A DNA stretch of 64,000 bases from Gemmatimonadota bacterium. GTDB lineage: Bacteria; Gemmatimonadota; Gemmatimonadetes; Gemmatimonadales; Gemmatimonadaceae. The stretch spans positions 28,380 to 92,379 of the forward strand of contig JAHFCT010000005.1 in NCBI GenBank assembly GCA_023249375.1, given 5' to 3'. Both the position numbers and the translations under genes were made by a program. The notes beneath the pieces are model-generated. The model ran no database searches. It was not told where the DNA came from and worked only from the letters and a program-made list of their open reading frames with translations. Below are positions 1-8,760 of this stretch, in pieces (within the stretch, counting starts at the first letter, position 1; every line of letters begins with the position of its first letter).

Positions 1-739
<739 letters not shown>

Positions 740-751
740 TCACGGCGACGG

Positions 752-973
752 TCAGACCGCCGCGGCCTGCCGGCCGCGCGGGGCGCGCGCGACCTTGTTG
801 GCGTGCAGGCAGCGCGTGCACACCTTGACCTTGATGATTTTTCCGTCCTGCACGACGCGAGCGACCTGAAGGTTCGGCTTCCAGGTACGGCGGGTCTTGT
901 TGTTGGCATGCGAGACATTGTTGCCAAAGGCAATGCCCTTCTCGCAGACGAAGCACTTGTTCCTGGCGATCAT
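752..973 (-). CDS. rpmB: 50S ribosomal protein L28
   Basis: Small basic large-subunit protein of 73 residues, normal for the family. The N-terminal [10 protein letters not shown] and the NNVSHANN stretch are characteristic. Cys pairs C7/C10 and C52/C55 make this the zinc-binding (C+) form. It starts three bases after the rplQ stop, so it is probably cotranscribed with rplQ and rpoA, and a strong terminator follows. In many bacteria rpmB sits beside rpmG instead, so its place at the end of the alpha operon is a lineage trait. Confidence 0.95.
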   Translation of the reverse strand: MIARNKCFVCEKGIAFGNNVSHANNKTRRTWKPNLQVARVVQDGKIIKVKVCTRCLHANKVARAPRGRQAAAV

Positions 974-976
974 CGG

Positions 977-1333
977 TTAGTTCTCCAAGATCTCGATGCG
1001 CGCCATGTCCGCGCCGTCGCCCTTGCGATGGCCCGTCTTGAGGATGCGCGTATATCCACCGGCACGCTTGGCCATCTTCGGACCGACTTCCTGGAACAGC
1101 TTGTCGGCGGCCGCGCGCTTGTGGACGTGCTTGCCGGCCTCGCGGCGCGCGTGGAGCGTGCCCGCCTTGGCCTTGGTAATCAGTTTCTCGACGAAGGGCC
1201 GCAGTTCCTTGGCCTTCGCTTCCGTCGTTTCAATCGCGCCCTGCTCGATGAGCGAAGTCGCGAGGTTGCGCATGAGGGCGAGCTTCTGCTCGCTCGTCCG
1301 GCGCAGCTGCCGGCCTGCCTTGCGGTGACGCAT
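977..1333 (-). CDS. rplQ: 50S ribosomal protein L17
   Basis: Large-subunit protein near the peptide exit tunnel; 118 residues, the usual bacterial length. The start MRHRKAGRQLRRTSEQ followed by LMRNLATSLI is diagnostic of L17. It follows rpoA with a six-base gap, the classic rpoA-rplQ order, and precedes rpmB by three bases. Confidence 0.96.
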   Translation of the reverse strand: MRHRKAGRQLRRTSEQKLALMRNLATSLIEQGAIETTEAKAKELRPFVEKLITKAKAGTLHARREAGKHVHKRAAADKLFQEVGPKMAKRAGGYTRILKTGHRKGDGADMARIEILEN

Positions 1334-1339
1334 CGGGTG

Positions 1340-2401
1340 TTACTCCTCTTCTTCGTCGTCGGGCGCGTTGGCCGCGGCCCGGCTCGGCGGCGTGCCCCAG
1401 TCCGTGACCCGGACGCCGTCGCCACTGTCCTCGAACTTCATTCCGAAGTTCAATCCTTCACGTTCCAGCAGATCGGCGATCTCCTGGAGCGACTTCTTGC
1501 CAAAGTTCTTGACCTGAATGATCTGGCCTTCCGTCTGCCGGACGAGATCGCCGAGCGAACGGATGTTCGAGTTCTTCAGGGAGTTCACCGAGCGCACCGA
1601 GAGTTCGAGCGCGTCGATGGACGTCGACAGCAGCTGCGCGAGCCGCTGCGCGTCGCTCGTGCCGTCGGCGGCGATGGCGGCGCTGTGCGAGCCGAAGCCG
1701 GCGAAATGCTGGAAGTGCGTCTGCGCCAGCGCGGCGGCGTAGCTGACCGCCTCTTCCGGCGACACGGTGCCGTTCGTCTCGACCGTGAGGACGAGGCGAT
1801 CGTAGTCCGTGCGCTGGCCGACGCGCGTCTCGCTGACGTGGAAGTTCACGCGGCGCACCGGCGAGTAGATGGAGTCGATGCGCACGAGGTCCACCGGCAG
1901 TGACCGGTCGGCCGGGTGCTGATCGGCCTCAACGTAGCCGCGCCCCTTGTTCACGTAGAGCTCGACCGTGAGATCGCGGTCGTCCTGCATCGTGAACAGG
2001 TGGTGCTTGCCGTTGATCACCTTCACGCCGCCCTGGTCTTCGATGTCGCCCGCCACGACCGCACCAGCTCGCGTGCAGTTGATGCGGAGCACCGTCTCCT
2101 CGAGGTCGCCCGCGAGCGAGAGGGTGAGCGTCTTGAGGTTACCGATGATCTGGTGCACGTCCTCAACGACGCCCTGAATCGTCTGGTGCTCGTGGAGCAC
2201 GCCGTCGATGCGGAAGCCCCAGACCGCGGAGCCGCGCAGCGACGAGAGCAGCATGCGACGCATCGCATTGCCAAGCGTGTGGCCGTAGCCGCGTTCCAGC
2301 GGCTGCAGGCGGAACTCGGCGATGTTCGGGTTGTCGTCGCGCTTCGTCATCTCGACGAGCTGCGGCCGAACCAGCCCGCGCAAATCAATAGTCTGAGCCA
2401 T
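1340..2401 (-). CDS. rpoA: DNA-directed RNA polymerase subunit alpha
   Basis: Alpha subunit that dimerises to nucleate RNA polymerase assembly and contacts UP elements and activators. At 353 residues it is slightly longer than the usual 310-340. The N-terminal domain carries ERGYGHTLGNAMRRMLLSS (about 37-55), the dimer and beta-contact region. The C-terminal domain has SVRSVNSLKNSNI and GKKSLQEI, the helix-hairpin-helix DNA-contact region. The protein ends in an acidic tail (DDEEEE). A 167-base leader containing an inverted repeat separates it from rpsD upstream. Confidence 0.97.
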   Translation of the reverse strand: MAQTIDLRGLVRPQLVEMTKRDDNPNIAEFRLQPLERGYGHTLGNAMRRMLLSSLRGSAVWGFRIDGVLHEHQTIQGVVEDVHQIIGNLKTLTLSLAGDLEETVLRINCTRAGAVVAGDIEDQGGVKVINGKHHLFTMQDDRDLTVELYVNKGRGYVEADQHPADRSLPVDLVRIDSIYSPVRRVNFHVSETRVGQRTDYDRLVLTVETNGTVSPEEAVSYAAALAQTHFQHFAGFGSHSAAIAADGTSDAQRLAQLLSTSIDALELSVRSVNSLKNSNIRSLGDLVRQTEGQIIQVKNFGKKSLQEIADLLEREGLNFGMKFEDSGDGVRVTDWGTPPSRAAANAPDDEEEE

Positions 2402-2514
2402 ACGTCCGTGAGATCCGTGGTTTGGTCAGGCGACGCGAACTGCGCCACCTACGCCCTGCCTCGCCCCTGACGCGCGGCAGGCCCGTGTGACAGTCAGGGT
2501 AGACCGGCGCTGCC

Positions 2515-2560
2515 AAGTGCAGGGGAGGAGGCACAGCACGCTGCGTCCGCTCCTGCACTT
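2515..2560. repeat. Inverted repeat in the rpsD-rpoA intergenic leader
   Basis: AAGTGCAGG (2515-2523) is matched by CCTGCACTT (2552-2560), giving a perfect 9-bp stem around a 28-base loop, starting 8 bases past the rpsD stop. No T-run follows on either strand, so it does not look like a simple terminator. It could be a processing, attenuation or ribosomal-protein-binding structure controlling rpoA relative to rpsD. Its function is inferred from position only. Confidence 0.5.
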
Positions 2561-2568
2561 CGCCGCGC

Positions 2569-3201
2569 TTACTTCGAATACAACTCCACGACCAGCTGTT
2601 CCTGCGCGGCGATCGGGATGGACGCGCGCTGCGGGCGCTCGAGCATGCGGCCGCTGAACGTGTCCTTGTCGACGGCCAGCCAGCTCGGCACCTGGCCGCG
2701 AGCGGACTGCTCGAGCGCGGCCTGGATCCCGACATTCTCCCGCGCATGCTGCCGGACGCGGATCTCCTGACCCGGCTGCACCTGGAACGACGGGATATCC
2801 ACCGTCTTGCCGTTCACTTCGACATGGCGGTGCGCGATGAGCTGACGCGCAGCCTTGCGGCTGGCGGCAAAGCCCATGCGATACACCATGTTGTCGAGAC
2901 GGCTTTCGAGCGCGGCCAGCAAATTGTGGCCGGTGATGCCAGGCAGCGACGACACCTTTTCGAAGGTGTTGCGGAACTGCCGCTCACTCACGCCGTACAT
3001 GCGCTTGATCTTCTGCTTCTCGCGCAACTGCTTGGCGTACTCCGACACCTTCCGGCGGCGCGACGTGTTCTGCCCGTGCTGGCCCGGCGGGAACGGACGG
3101 CGCTCGACGGGGCACTTCTCCGTGAAGCACTTCGTTCCCTTGAGGAACAGCTTGGTGCCTTCACGCCGGCATTGCCGGCAACTGGGACCTGTATACCGCA
3201 T
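2569..3201 (-). CDS. rpsD: 30S ribosomal protein S4
   Basis: Primary 16S rRNA-binding assembly protein and, in many bacteria, translational repressor of its own operon; 210 residues. The N-terminus MRYTGPSCRQC has C8, C11, C25 and C30, the zinc-knuckle (C+) form of S4. The S4 RNA-binding domain is clear (RLDNMVYRMGFA followed by ARQLIAHRHVEVNGK, about 100-130). It lies four bases after rpsK, in the standard rpsM-rpsK-rpsD-rpoA order. Confidence 0.97.
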   Translation of the reverse strand: MRYTGPSCRQCRREGTKLFLKGTKCFTEKCPVERRPFPPGQHGQNTSRRRKVSEYAKQLREKQKIKRMYGVSERQFRNTFEKVSSLPGITGHNLLAALESRLDNMVYRMGFAASRKAARQLIAHRHVEVNGKTVDIPSFQVQPGQEIRVRQHARENVGIQAALEQSARGQVPSWLAVDKDTFSGRMLERPQRASIPIAAQEQLVVELYSK

Positions 3202-3204
3202 GGC

Positions 3205-3582
3205 CTAGACCCTCCGGCGCTTCGGCGGACGGCAGCCGTTGTGCGGAATCGGCGTGACGTCCTTGATCGACTTGACGGTGAGCCCGGCGGCAGCGAGCGC
3301 CTGGATCGCGGACTCGCGCCCCGACCCCGGCCCCTGCACGCGGACGTGCACCTTGCGCACGCCGGCGGTCAACGCCTCGCGCGCGCACTGCTCGGCGGCG
3401 ACCGTCGCCGCGAACGGGGTGCTCTTCTTGGAACCCTTGAACCCGGCCTTGCCCGCCGAGCCCCACGACACCGCGTTGCCGTGGGCATCGGTGATCGTGA
3501 TGAGGGTGTTGTTGAACGTGGCGCTGATGTGGGCCACGCCTTCGGCCTCCACCACGCGCTTGGTCTTCTTGCCTGTTGCCAT
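3205..3582 (-). CDS. rpsK: 30S ribosomal protein S11
   Basis: Platform protein of the small subunit that helps form the mRNA exit region; 125 residues, typical. Signature stretches are [16 protein letters not shown] and the C-terminal [18 protein letters not shown]. Its start overlaps the last base of the rpsM stop, which indicates translational coupling. Confidence 0.97.
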   Translation of the reverse strand: MATGKKTKRVVEAEGVAHISATFNNTLITITDAHGNAVSWGSAGKAGFKGSKKSTPFAATVAAEQCAREALTAGVRKVHVRVQGPGSGRESAIQALAAAGLTVKSIKDVTPIPHNGCRPPKRRRV

Positions 3583-3959
3583 TACTTGGTCACCTTCTTC
3601 TTGCCGGCGATCGCGCGACGCGGGCCCTTCTTGGTGCGCGCATTGGTGTGCGTACGCTGGCCGCGAACGGGCAGCCCACGACGGTGGCGAATGCCGCGGT
3701 ACGAGCCGATGTCCATCAATCGCTTGATGTTCATCGCGACCTCGGTGCGCAGGGCACCTTCGACACGGTACGTCTTTTCAATCTCCTGACGGAGCTTGTT
3801 GACGTCGGCGTCGCTGAGGTCCTTGACCCGGATTTCCGGGGCAACGCCAGCGGCTTCAAGGATGCGGCGAGCGACCGTGCGGCCGATGCCGAAGATGTAC
3901 GTCAGGCCGATGTCCACGCGCTTTTCGCGCGGCAGATCGACACCAGAAATACGAGCCAT
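3582..3959 (-). CDS. rpsM: 30S ribosomal protein S13
   Basis: Head protein of the small subunit that contacts tRNA and forms a bridge with the large subunit; 125 residues. [15 protein letters not shown] at the N-terminus, the helix-hairpin-helix region and [19 protein letters not shown] at the C-terminus are diagnostic. It is preceded by rpmJ with a six-base gap. Confidence 0.97.
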   Translation of the reverse strand: MARISGVDLPREKRVDIGLTYIFGIGRTVARRILEAAGVAPEIRVKDLSDADVNKLRQEIEKTYRVEGALRTEVAMNIKRLMDIGSYRGIRHRRGLPVRGQRTHTNARTKKGPRRAIAGKKKVTK

Positions 3960-3965
3960 AGTCGG

Positions 3966-4082
3966 TTAACCCTGCCGCTGCTTGTGCTTGGGATTGCGCT
4001 TGCAGATGATGCGAGTCACGCCGTCGCGCTTCACGACCTTGCAGTGCTCACAAATCGGCTTCACGCTGCTGCGAACTTTCAC
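3966..4082 (-). CDS. rpmJ: 50S ribosomal protein L36 (GTG start)
   Basis: The smallest large-subunit protein, 38 residues. It begins at a GTG (complement of 4080-4082): [16 protein letters not shown], then [15 protein letters not shown]11, C14, C27 and H33 form the zinc ribbon of the C+ form. It is the first gene of the alpha-operon block here; infA, secY, adk and map, which often precede it, are absent, so the block is split from the S10/spc cluster. A candidate promoter lies about 50 bases upstream. Confidence 0.94.
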   Translation of the reverse strand: MKVRSSVKPICEHCKVVKRDGVTRIICKRNPKHKQRQG

Positions 4083-4129
4083 ACGAACTCCCGGTGGTAC
4101 GAAGACGAGGTGTTTTGGGGCAGACAAGG

Positions 4130-4158
4130 ATCGTAACCACTTGCAGGACTGAATACAA
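4130..4158 (-). promoter_or_regulatory. Candidate sigma-70-type promoter for the rpmJ operon
   Basis: On the minus strand TTGTAT (complement of 4153-4158) and TACGAT (complement of 4130-4135) are exactly 17 bases apart, about 48 bases before the rpmJ start. The match to consensus is modest (3/6 and 4/6). The position is right for the ribosomal operon, since pyrF ends at 4253. Confidence 0.35.
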
Positions 4159-4252
4159 GCGGGCCCCTTGACTTTATTTTCATGCTGACGTGTACAAAAT
4201 GCGCTACACGCGATTTTTGGCCTTTATTCGGCCCCGTCGACGGCCGCCAGCG

Positions 4253-4966
4253 TTAGCGCCGGAGCTCGCCCAGCACCGCGCGCATCGCCGCGGCTGGCTC
4301 CGCCGCCGCCGTCACCGTGCGGCCGATCACGACATACGACGCGCCGGCCTCCGCCGCTTCGCGCGGCGTCATCACCCGCGCCTGGTCGTGCGACGGCGTG
4401 CCGTCCAATCGAATGCCCGGTACGAGCGTGCGCAGCGCGTCGGCGTACGCGGCGCGGATCACGGGCACTTCCGTCCCGGCGCAGACCACCCCATGCGCTC
4501 CGGCACGCTGCGCCGCGCCGCCGAGTCGCAGCACCTCCTCCGCGACACTGGGCACGCGGTGTCCGCGCGCCGTCTCAAGATCGCCCTGCGTCATCGACGT
4601 GAGCACGGTCACGGCGAGAATCCCGGTCGCCGCGCCGCCGCCCTCGACCGCCGCGCGCAGCATCGCCTCTCCACCCACCGCGTGGACGGTGAGGAGCTGC
4701 ACTCCCAGCGCCGCCGCGCTTTGCGCCGCGCCGCGCACCGTGTTTGGAATGTCGTGCAGCTTGAGGTCGAGGAAGACGCGCTTTCCCGCCTCGCGCAGCC
4801 ACTCGACCACGCGCGGCCCCTCGGCCGTGTAGAGCTGCAGTCCCACCTTGTAGTAGTCGGCACTCTCGCCCAACGCCTCAACGAGCGCGCGCGCGGCGTT
4901 CATCGTCGGCACATCGAGCGCGACAATCGGCGTCGGAGGCCGGTGAAGATCAGACGGAGCACTCAT
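4253..4966 (-). CDS. pyrF: Orotidine 5'-phosphate decarboxylase
   Basis: Last step of de novo UMP synthesis, OMP to UMP plus CO2; cytosolic TIM barrel. The chosen ATG gives 237 residues beginning MSAPSDLHRPPTPIVALDVP. The active-site stretch FLDLKLHDIPNT carries the conserved Lys and Asp residues, and GTPSHDQARVMTP and SYVVIGRTVT form the phosphate-binding end. The start shares its A with the stop of pyrD (TGATG), so the frame's possible upstream extension to 5029 is rejected. pyrD and pyrF are coupled and follow an unrelated cell-wall gene. Confidence 0.95.
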   Translation of the reverse strand: MSAPSDLHRPPTPIVALDVPTMNAARALVEALGESADYYKVGLQLYTAEGPRVVEWLREAGKRVFLDLKLHDIPNTVRGAAQSAAALGVQLLTVHAVGGEAMLRAAVEGGGAATGILAVTVLTSMTQGDLETARGHRVPSVAEEVLRLGGAAQRAGAHGVVCAGTEVPVIRAAYADALRTLVPGIRLDGTPSHDQARVMTPREAAEAGASYVVIGRTVTAAAEPAAAMRAVLGELRR

Positions 4967-5895
4967 CAGGACGGCCACTCCAGGGAACCGCGAAGGTCGG
5001 CGAGCGTGGTGATGCCGTGCGACTCGCACCAGCGTGAAAGGTCGCGCACGACCGTCTCCGCCGCGTGCGGATCCGCCATGCTTGCCGTGCCGAGGGCGAC
5101 GAGCGATGCGCCCGCGATGATCAACTGCAGCGCATCGTTGGCGCTGCGCACGCCGCCCGTGCCGATGACCGGAATGCCGCGCAGCGCCTGCGTGACGCGG
5201 TAGGTCGCAAGCGCCGCAACGGGGAGAAGCGCCGGGCCGCTCACGCCGCCGCTCCCAAAGCCGAGCGCTGGCCGGCGCAACCCCGTGTCGACGACAAGGC
5301 CGGGCATCGTATTGAACAGCGTCACGCCAGTCGCGCCCGCGCCCATCGCCACCCCTGCCGTCGACACGACATCGGGCAGTGTGGGCGAGAGTTTCACGAA
5401 CAGCGGCTTGGACGTGGCGGCGCGCGCGTCCGAGACGAGCGCGCGCAGCGCGTCAGGATCAGCGCCAAACTCAAGGCCGCCCTTTCGCGTGTTGGGGCAG
5501 CTCACGTTCAGCTCGAACGCGTGAAAACCCGGCGACGCGTCGAGTCCGGCGACCACCCGCGTGAAGTCCTCGATCGTGCGCCCCACCACGTTCACGAGGA
5601 CGCGCGGCGATTTCACGTGGGCGGCAAGCCACGGCAGCGCCTCGGCGCGCACCGCATCGAGCCCAGGGTTGGCGAGCCCGACGGCGTTGATCATCCCACC
5701 GTCAAAATCCCACACGCGCGGCGCCGCGTTGCCGTGGCGCGGCTCGGGACTCACCGCCTTGGTGACGAATCCGCCGACACATTCGAGGTTGATGACGCCG
5801 GCGAGTTCGCGGCCGTATCCCGCCGTGCCCGACGCGAGCAGCACCGGATTGGCGAACTCGAGCCCGGCCACCGTCGTGCGCAACGCCTCTGTCAT
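4966..5895 (-). CDS. pyrD: Dihydroorotate dehydrogenase, class 1B-like catalytic subunit
   Basis: Oxidises dihydroorotate to orotate with FMN; 309 residues from ATG 5895. The active-site loop NVSCPNTRKGG places the catalytic Cys at C133, a soluble class 1 feature, and the N-terminal LASGTAGYG and KAVSPEPRHGN fit class 1B. Class 1B enzymes normally work with the Fe-S/FAD electron-transfer subunit PyrK, which is not encoded beside it. The start overlaps the stop of a tiny putative lipoprotein by ATGA, and the stop overlaps pyrF by TGATG. Confidence 0.93.
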   Translation of the reverse strand: MTEALRTTVAGLEFANPVLLASGTAGYGRELAGVINLECVGGFVTKAVSPEPRHGNAAPRVWDFDGGMINAVGLANPGLDAVRAEALPWLAAHVKSPRVLVNVVGRTIEDFTRVVAGLDASPGFHAFELNVSCPNTRKGGLEFGADPDALRALVSDARAATSKPLFVKLSPTLPDVVSTAGVAMGAGATGVTLFNTMPGLVVDTGLRRPALGFGSGGVSGPALLPVAALATYRVTQALRGIPVIGTGGVRSANDALQLIIAGASLVALGTASMADPHAAETVVRDLSRWCESHGITTLADLRGSLEWPS

Positions 5896-6104
5896 GGAAT
5901 GGCTCCCTGCGCGGCGAGTTTGTCGCCGACGTTCAGTTCGACCGTGGCGTTGTCGATGTCGGTGTCGTAGTCGCAGGCGGTCAACGAAGACAGAAGTGCG
6001 AGCGCGGTGCGCCGTCGCAATCGATGGGCGTGGCCAAGGAACACGATTGACGACGGGCGGCGGTCCGTGGTTGCTCGCGGTTGGGACGACAGGCGTTCGC
6101 TCAT
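5892..6104 (-). CDS. Small putative lipoprotein coupled to pyrD
   Basis: Not recognised. The frame gives 70 residues; a GTG at 6044 would give 50 residues opening with a basic stretch (RLRRR), a hydrophobic run ALALLSSL and a lipobox-like LTAC, then a short acidic tail (DYDTDIDNATVELNVGDKL). Both ends are ATGA overlaps, with the amidase stop upstream and the pyrD start downstream. That junction style matches real genes in this segment and is the main evidence that it is translated. Function unknown. It could also be a relay frame that only couples ribosomes to pyrD. Confidence 0.5.
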   Translation of the reverse strand: MSERLSSQPRATTDRRPSSIVFLGHAHRLRRRTALALLSSLTACDYDTDIDNATVELNVGDKLAAQGAIP

Positions 6105-7414
6105 CGTCCGCCTCCGCTGCCGATGCGCTGCTGGTACCGCACGAGATACTCCGCCGCTGCGTCGGCAATGGCATTGGCCAGCGTGCGCTGTCCTGACTCG
6201 GAGCTGATGAACGCCGCTTCCGCGCCGTTGGTGCCGAAGCCCACCTCGACGAGCACCGCTGGCATGTACGCGGTCACGAGCACGCGGAAGCCTGCCTGCT
6301 TCACGCCGCGGCTTGGCCCGGGGTGCACGCGCCGCAGCGCTCCCTGAATGGTCTCCGCGAGATCGTTTGATTCGCGCAGATGCTCGTTCTGCGCCATGTC
6401 GTTGATAATGAAGCCGAGCGGGTCGTGCTTGGGCGCATCAGCGTCGGTCTCAAAGCGCACGACTTCATTTTCCATCTGCGCGACGCGGCGTTCGTCCTCA
6501 GTCTTTGCTTCGGCGAGGAAGTACGTCTCAAAGCCGCGCGCGGCCTGCGGGTCGCGCCAGTTGGGATTCGCCGCGTTGACGTGCACCGAGATGAACAAGT
6601 CGCCCTTGCTGCGGTTGGCGATGCGACCGCGATCGTCGAGCGCAATGAGCGTGTCGGTGCGGCGCGTCATCACCACGGCGAAGCCGCGCCGCTCCAGTTC
6701 CTGTTCGAGCTGCAGGGAGACACCGAGCGTGACGTCCTTCTCGCGCACCGGCGTGCGTTCGGGACTCCATCCGCGCATACCGGGGTCGCGACCGCCGTGC
6801 CCGGCGTCCACCACGATGACGCGGCGGCGGTTGGGGCGCGCCGGTGCGTTGCCGCCGGGTGGTTCGACTTTGGGTGCGTGTACCGGCGCCTTTGCCGCGG
6901 TTCTAGCCGCCGCGTTTGTCCCTGCGGCTGCCCCTGCATTTGCCGCCGCGCTTGTCGTCGCGCTTGTCGTCGCGCTTGTCGTCGCGTTTGTCGCGGCGTT
7001 TGCGACCGTCGCGTTGGCGACGGGCATCAGACGACGGCGCACGGCGTCCCAGCGCAGCCGCGCCCCCGCACGCGGAGCGACGTCGGTGAAGAGCTGCACC
7101 GGCACTTCCAAGCGGCCGTCGCGTTCGCGCGCGGGGGCGATGAGCGGATACATCCTCCCGTCCGACATCGCATACGGCACGCGATCCGCGACTTCGAACG
7201 CCACGCCGCCGACCGTGACGAGGTAGCGGTGATTCGTGAGCCGCTGCAATCGTCCGCCGAGCGCCGAGACGGCGGCGTCAGCGATGACGAACGCGGCCTG
7301 CGCGTCCGACCGAACGGCAATGGCCGAATCGCGGCCGCTCACGACGAGGCGCAGCGAGTCGGCATGCAGCGCCAGCACCGCCGCGAGCGTCGCCGCGAGC
7401 GTCGCCGCGAACAT
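6101..7414 (-). CDS. N-acetylmuramoyl-L-alanine amidase (Amidase_3)
   Basis: Zinc amidase that cleaves the MurNAc-L-Ala bond to split peptidoglycan, acting in the periplasm. The 437 residues comprise a signal-like N-terminus ([20 protein letters not shown]), an AMIN-like or copper-amine-oxidase-like beta region (about 20-130), an Ala/Thr low-complexity linker, then the catalytic domain (about 200-435). That domain has VVDAGHGGRDPG (first zinc His), a conserved Glu region, ISVHVNAA (second zinc His) and VLVEVGFGTN (catalytic Glu). The start overlaps the smpB stop (TGATG). The linker is encoded by 12-bp tandem repeats. Confidence 0.92.
   Translation of the reverse strand: MFAATLAATLAAVLALHADSLRLVVSGRDSAIAVRSDAQAAFVIADAAVSALGGRLQRLTNHRYLVTVGGVAFEVADRVPYAMSDGRMYPLIAPARERDGRLEVPVQLFTDVAPRAGARLRWDAVRRRLMPVANATVANAATNATTSATTSATTSAAANAGAAAGTNAAARTAAKAPVHAPKVEPPGGNAPARPNRRRVIVVDAGHGGRDPGMRGWSPERTPVREKDVTLGVSLQLEQELERRGFAVVMTRRTDTLIALDDRGRIANRSKGDLFISVHVNAANPNWRDPQAARGFETYFLAEAKTEDERRVAQMENEVVRFETDADAPKHDPLGFIINDMAQNEHLRESNDLAETIQGALRRVHPGPSRGVKQAGFRVLVTAYMPAVLVEVGFGTNGAEAAFISSESGQRTLANAIADAAAEYLVRYQQRIGSGGGR
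6948..6995. repeat. 12-bp tandem repeat encoding the amidase linker
   Basis: Unit GCGCTTGTCGTC occurs three times exactly (6948-6959, 6960-6971, 6972-6983), followed by a degenerate fourth copy. Translated on the minus strand it gives repeated A-T-T-S in the linker between the N-terminal and catalytic domains. Copy number could vary without shifting frame. Confidence 0.9.
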
Positions 7415-7881
7415 CAGCGATTGCTCCGCAGCGCGCGCTCGACGTCGCGCTTGGCGTCGCGCTCCTTGAGGTCGGCGCGCTTGTCATGGAGCTTCTTGCC
7501 GCGCCCAAGAGCGATCACGACCTTTGCGCGCCCTTTGCGAAAGCGCATCTCCAGCGGGATGATGGTCAGTCCCTTGCGCTCGACGGCGCCGATGAGGCGG
7601 CGGATTTCGGCGGAGTGCAGGAGGAGCTTGCGGGTGCGGGTGGGCTCGTGGTTCCACGCCGTGCCCTTTTCATACGGCGCGATGTGCAGGTTGATCAGCC
7701 AAATCTCCCCGTCCTTCACGATGCCGTACGCGTCGGAGAGGTTCGCCTTGCCATTGCGCAGCGACTTGACCTCGGTCCCTCGCAGCACGAGCCCCGCCTC
7801 GAGCGTGTCGAGGATCTCGTAGTCGTGCCGCGCCCGCTTGTTGCGGGCGATCAGCTCGGTGTCTGGGGGCGGCTTGGTCAC
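7414..7881 (-). CDS. smpB: SsrA-binding protein
   Basis: Binds tmRNA and delivers it to stalled ribosomes for trans-translation. The 155 residues have the family hallmarks: [26 protein letters not shown], the central INLHIAPYE, and a basic C-terminal tail ([21 protein letters not shown]) that reaches into the decoding centre. It is the first gene of the amidase-pyrD-pyrF run, transcribed divergently from tRNA-Leu. Confidence 0.97.
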   Translation of the reverse strand: MTKPPPDTELIARNKRARHDYEILDTLEAGLVLRGTEVKSLRNGKANLSDAYGIVKDGEIWLINLHIAPYEKGTAWNHEPTRTRKLLLHSAEIRRLIGAVERKGLTIIPLEMRFRKGRAKVVIALGRGKKLHDKRADLKERDAKRDVERALRSNR

Positions 7882-7931
7882 GGACGGAAGGCGGAGTGGG
7901 ACGACGCTGCGGAAATCTACACCGCAACGCC

Positions 7932-7960
7932 TTGATTCACCCTACACGGCCGGATACGTT
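7932..7960 (+). promoter_or_regulatory. Candidate promoter of tRNA-Leu
   Basis: TTGATT (7932-7937) and TACGTT (7955-7960) are separated by exactly 17 bases, and the mature tRNA 5' end is 10 bases after the -10 box, as expected for a monocistronic tRNA. The -10 match is weak (3/6). Confidence 0.45.
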
Positions 7961-7969
7961 TCGACTCCT

Positions 7970-8053
7970 GCCGAAGTGGTGGAATTGGTAGACGCGCTGC
8001 GTTCAGGGCGCAGTGGGCTTACGCCCGTCCGGGTTCGAGTCCCGGCTTCGGCA
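7970..8053 (+). tRNA. tRNA-Leu (anticodon CAG)
   Basis: Acceptor GCCGAAG pairs with CTTCGGC (8046-8052), discriminator A8053. The anticodon stem CTGCG/CGCAG encloses loop TTCAGGG, giving anticodon CAG, which reads CUG. A long variable arm and GGTTCGAGT in the T arm fit a class II leucine tRNA of 84 bases. The 3' CCA is not encoded. Confidence 0.96.
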
Positions 8054-8084
8054 CTCAGGGATCACCGCACGACCGATTGCGACG

Positions 8085-8121
8085 AAGGGCGGCGCCTCGC
8101 GGCGTCGCCCTTTTCGTTTTT
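8085..8121 (+). terminator. Rho-independent terminator of tRNA-Leu
   Basis: A 12-bp stem (8085-8096 with 8101-8112, one G-T pair) with loop TCGC is followed by a T-rich tail (TTCGTTTTT). It lies 32 bases after the tRNA. Confidence 0.85.
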
Positions 8122-8183
8122 CCCCATCTTGCACACTCTACCGTGCCCGTTCCCTGGCACTCCGCCGTGCCCGTTCCCCGCAC

Positions 8184-8756
8184 TCAGGAGTTGCTCATTG
8201 CCTCGGACGGCTTTCGGTCTTCGGGAAGTTCGGGTGCGCCGCCGTACGTCTCGCGCAGCGCCACACCGGCCTCCACGAGGTAGCTGTCCATTAGCTGAAT
8301 GGCGCGTTGCAACGGCGACCCGGCGGTTCGCGCGGAATCCGATGCGAAGGCGAGGAGCATGCGCCCGAGCTTGTCCGCCGGGCCGATGGTCCCGCCGCGC
8401 GATTGCAGCGCTTCGCGGTACGTGGTCACCCGATCGTTGAACTGACGCTCGGCGAGCGGGCGGTGTTCGGGCGAGACGTGCGGGTCGATCGCAAACGCGC
8501 CGGTGATGGCCGTGGCGATATCGGAGGCCGTCGCGTCATCGAGGGCGTCGCGCTGGGCGGCGATGAGCCCGAGCGCGCGACGGGCGTAGCGCAGCTCCCA
8601 GCGCGCATGATCGGTGTCGCCGCCGGCCGCGGCATCCGCGAGCCAGAGCACGTCTGCTTCGTTCGGCTCCCGAAACAGGCGCGCCACCACGCTCTCGGCG
8701 CGGCGACGGCGGCGGCGGCGGGCCAGTGCGGCGCCGATGAACGGGAGTGGTGACAC
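8184..8756 (-). CDS. Hypothetical protein downstream of the Rrf2 regulator
   Basis: Not recognised. The GTG at 8756, four bases after the rrf2 stop, gives 190 residues; longer frames would run into the regulator. After a short basic run (ARRRRRRR) the protein is soluble and mainly alpha-helical, with no clear signal peptide, Cys motif or catalytic signature. FREPNEADVLWLADAAAGG and FNDRVTTYREALQSRGG are the most ordered-looking stretches. It is probably cotranscribed with the Rrf2 regulator. Function unknown. Confidence 0.65.
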   Translation of the reverse strand: MSPLPFIGAALARRRRRRRAESVVARLFREPNEADVLWLADAAAGGDTDHARWELRYARRALGLIAAQRDALDDATASDIATAITGAFAIDPHVSPEHRPLAERQFNDRVTTYREALQSRGGTIGPADKLGRMLLAFASDSARTAGSPLQRAIQLMDSYLVEAGVALRETYGGAPELPEDRKPSEAMSNS

Positions 8757-8760
8757 GGCG

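Noticed and set aside
4168..4198. Plus-strand promoter-like TTGACT and TACAAA
   Set aside because: Spacing is 19 and no plus-strand gene follows; it would only run antisense to pyrF.
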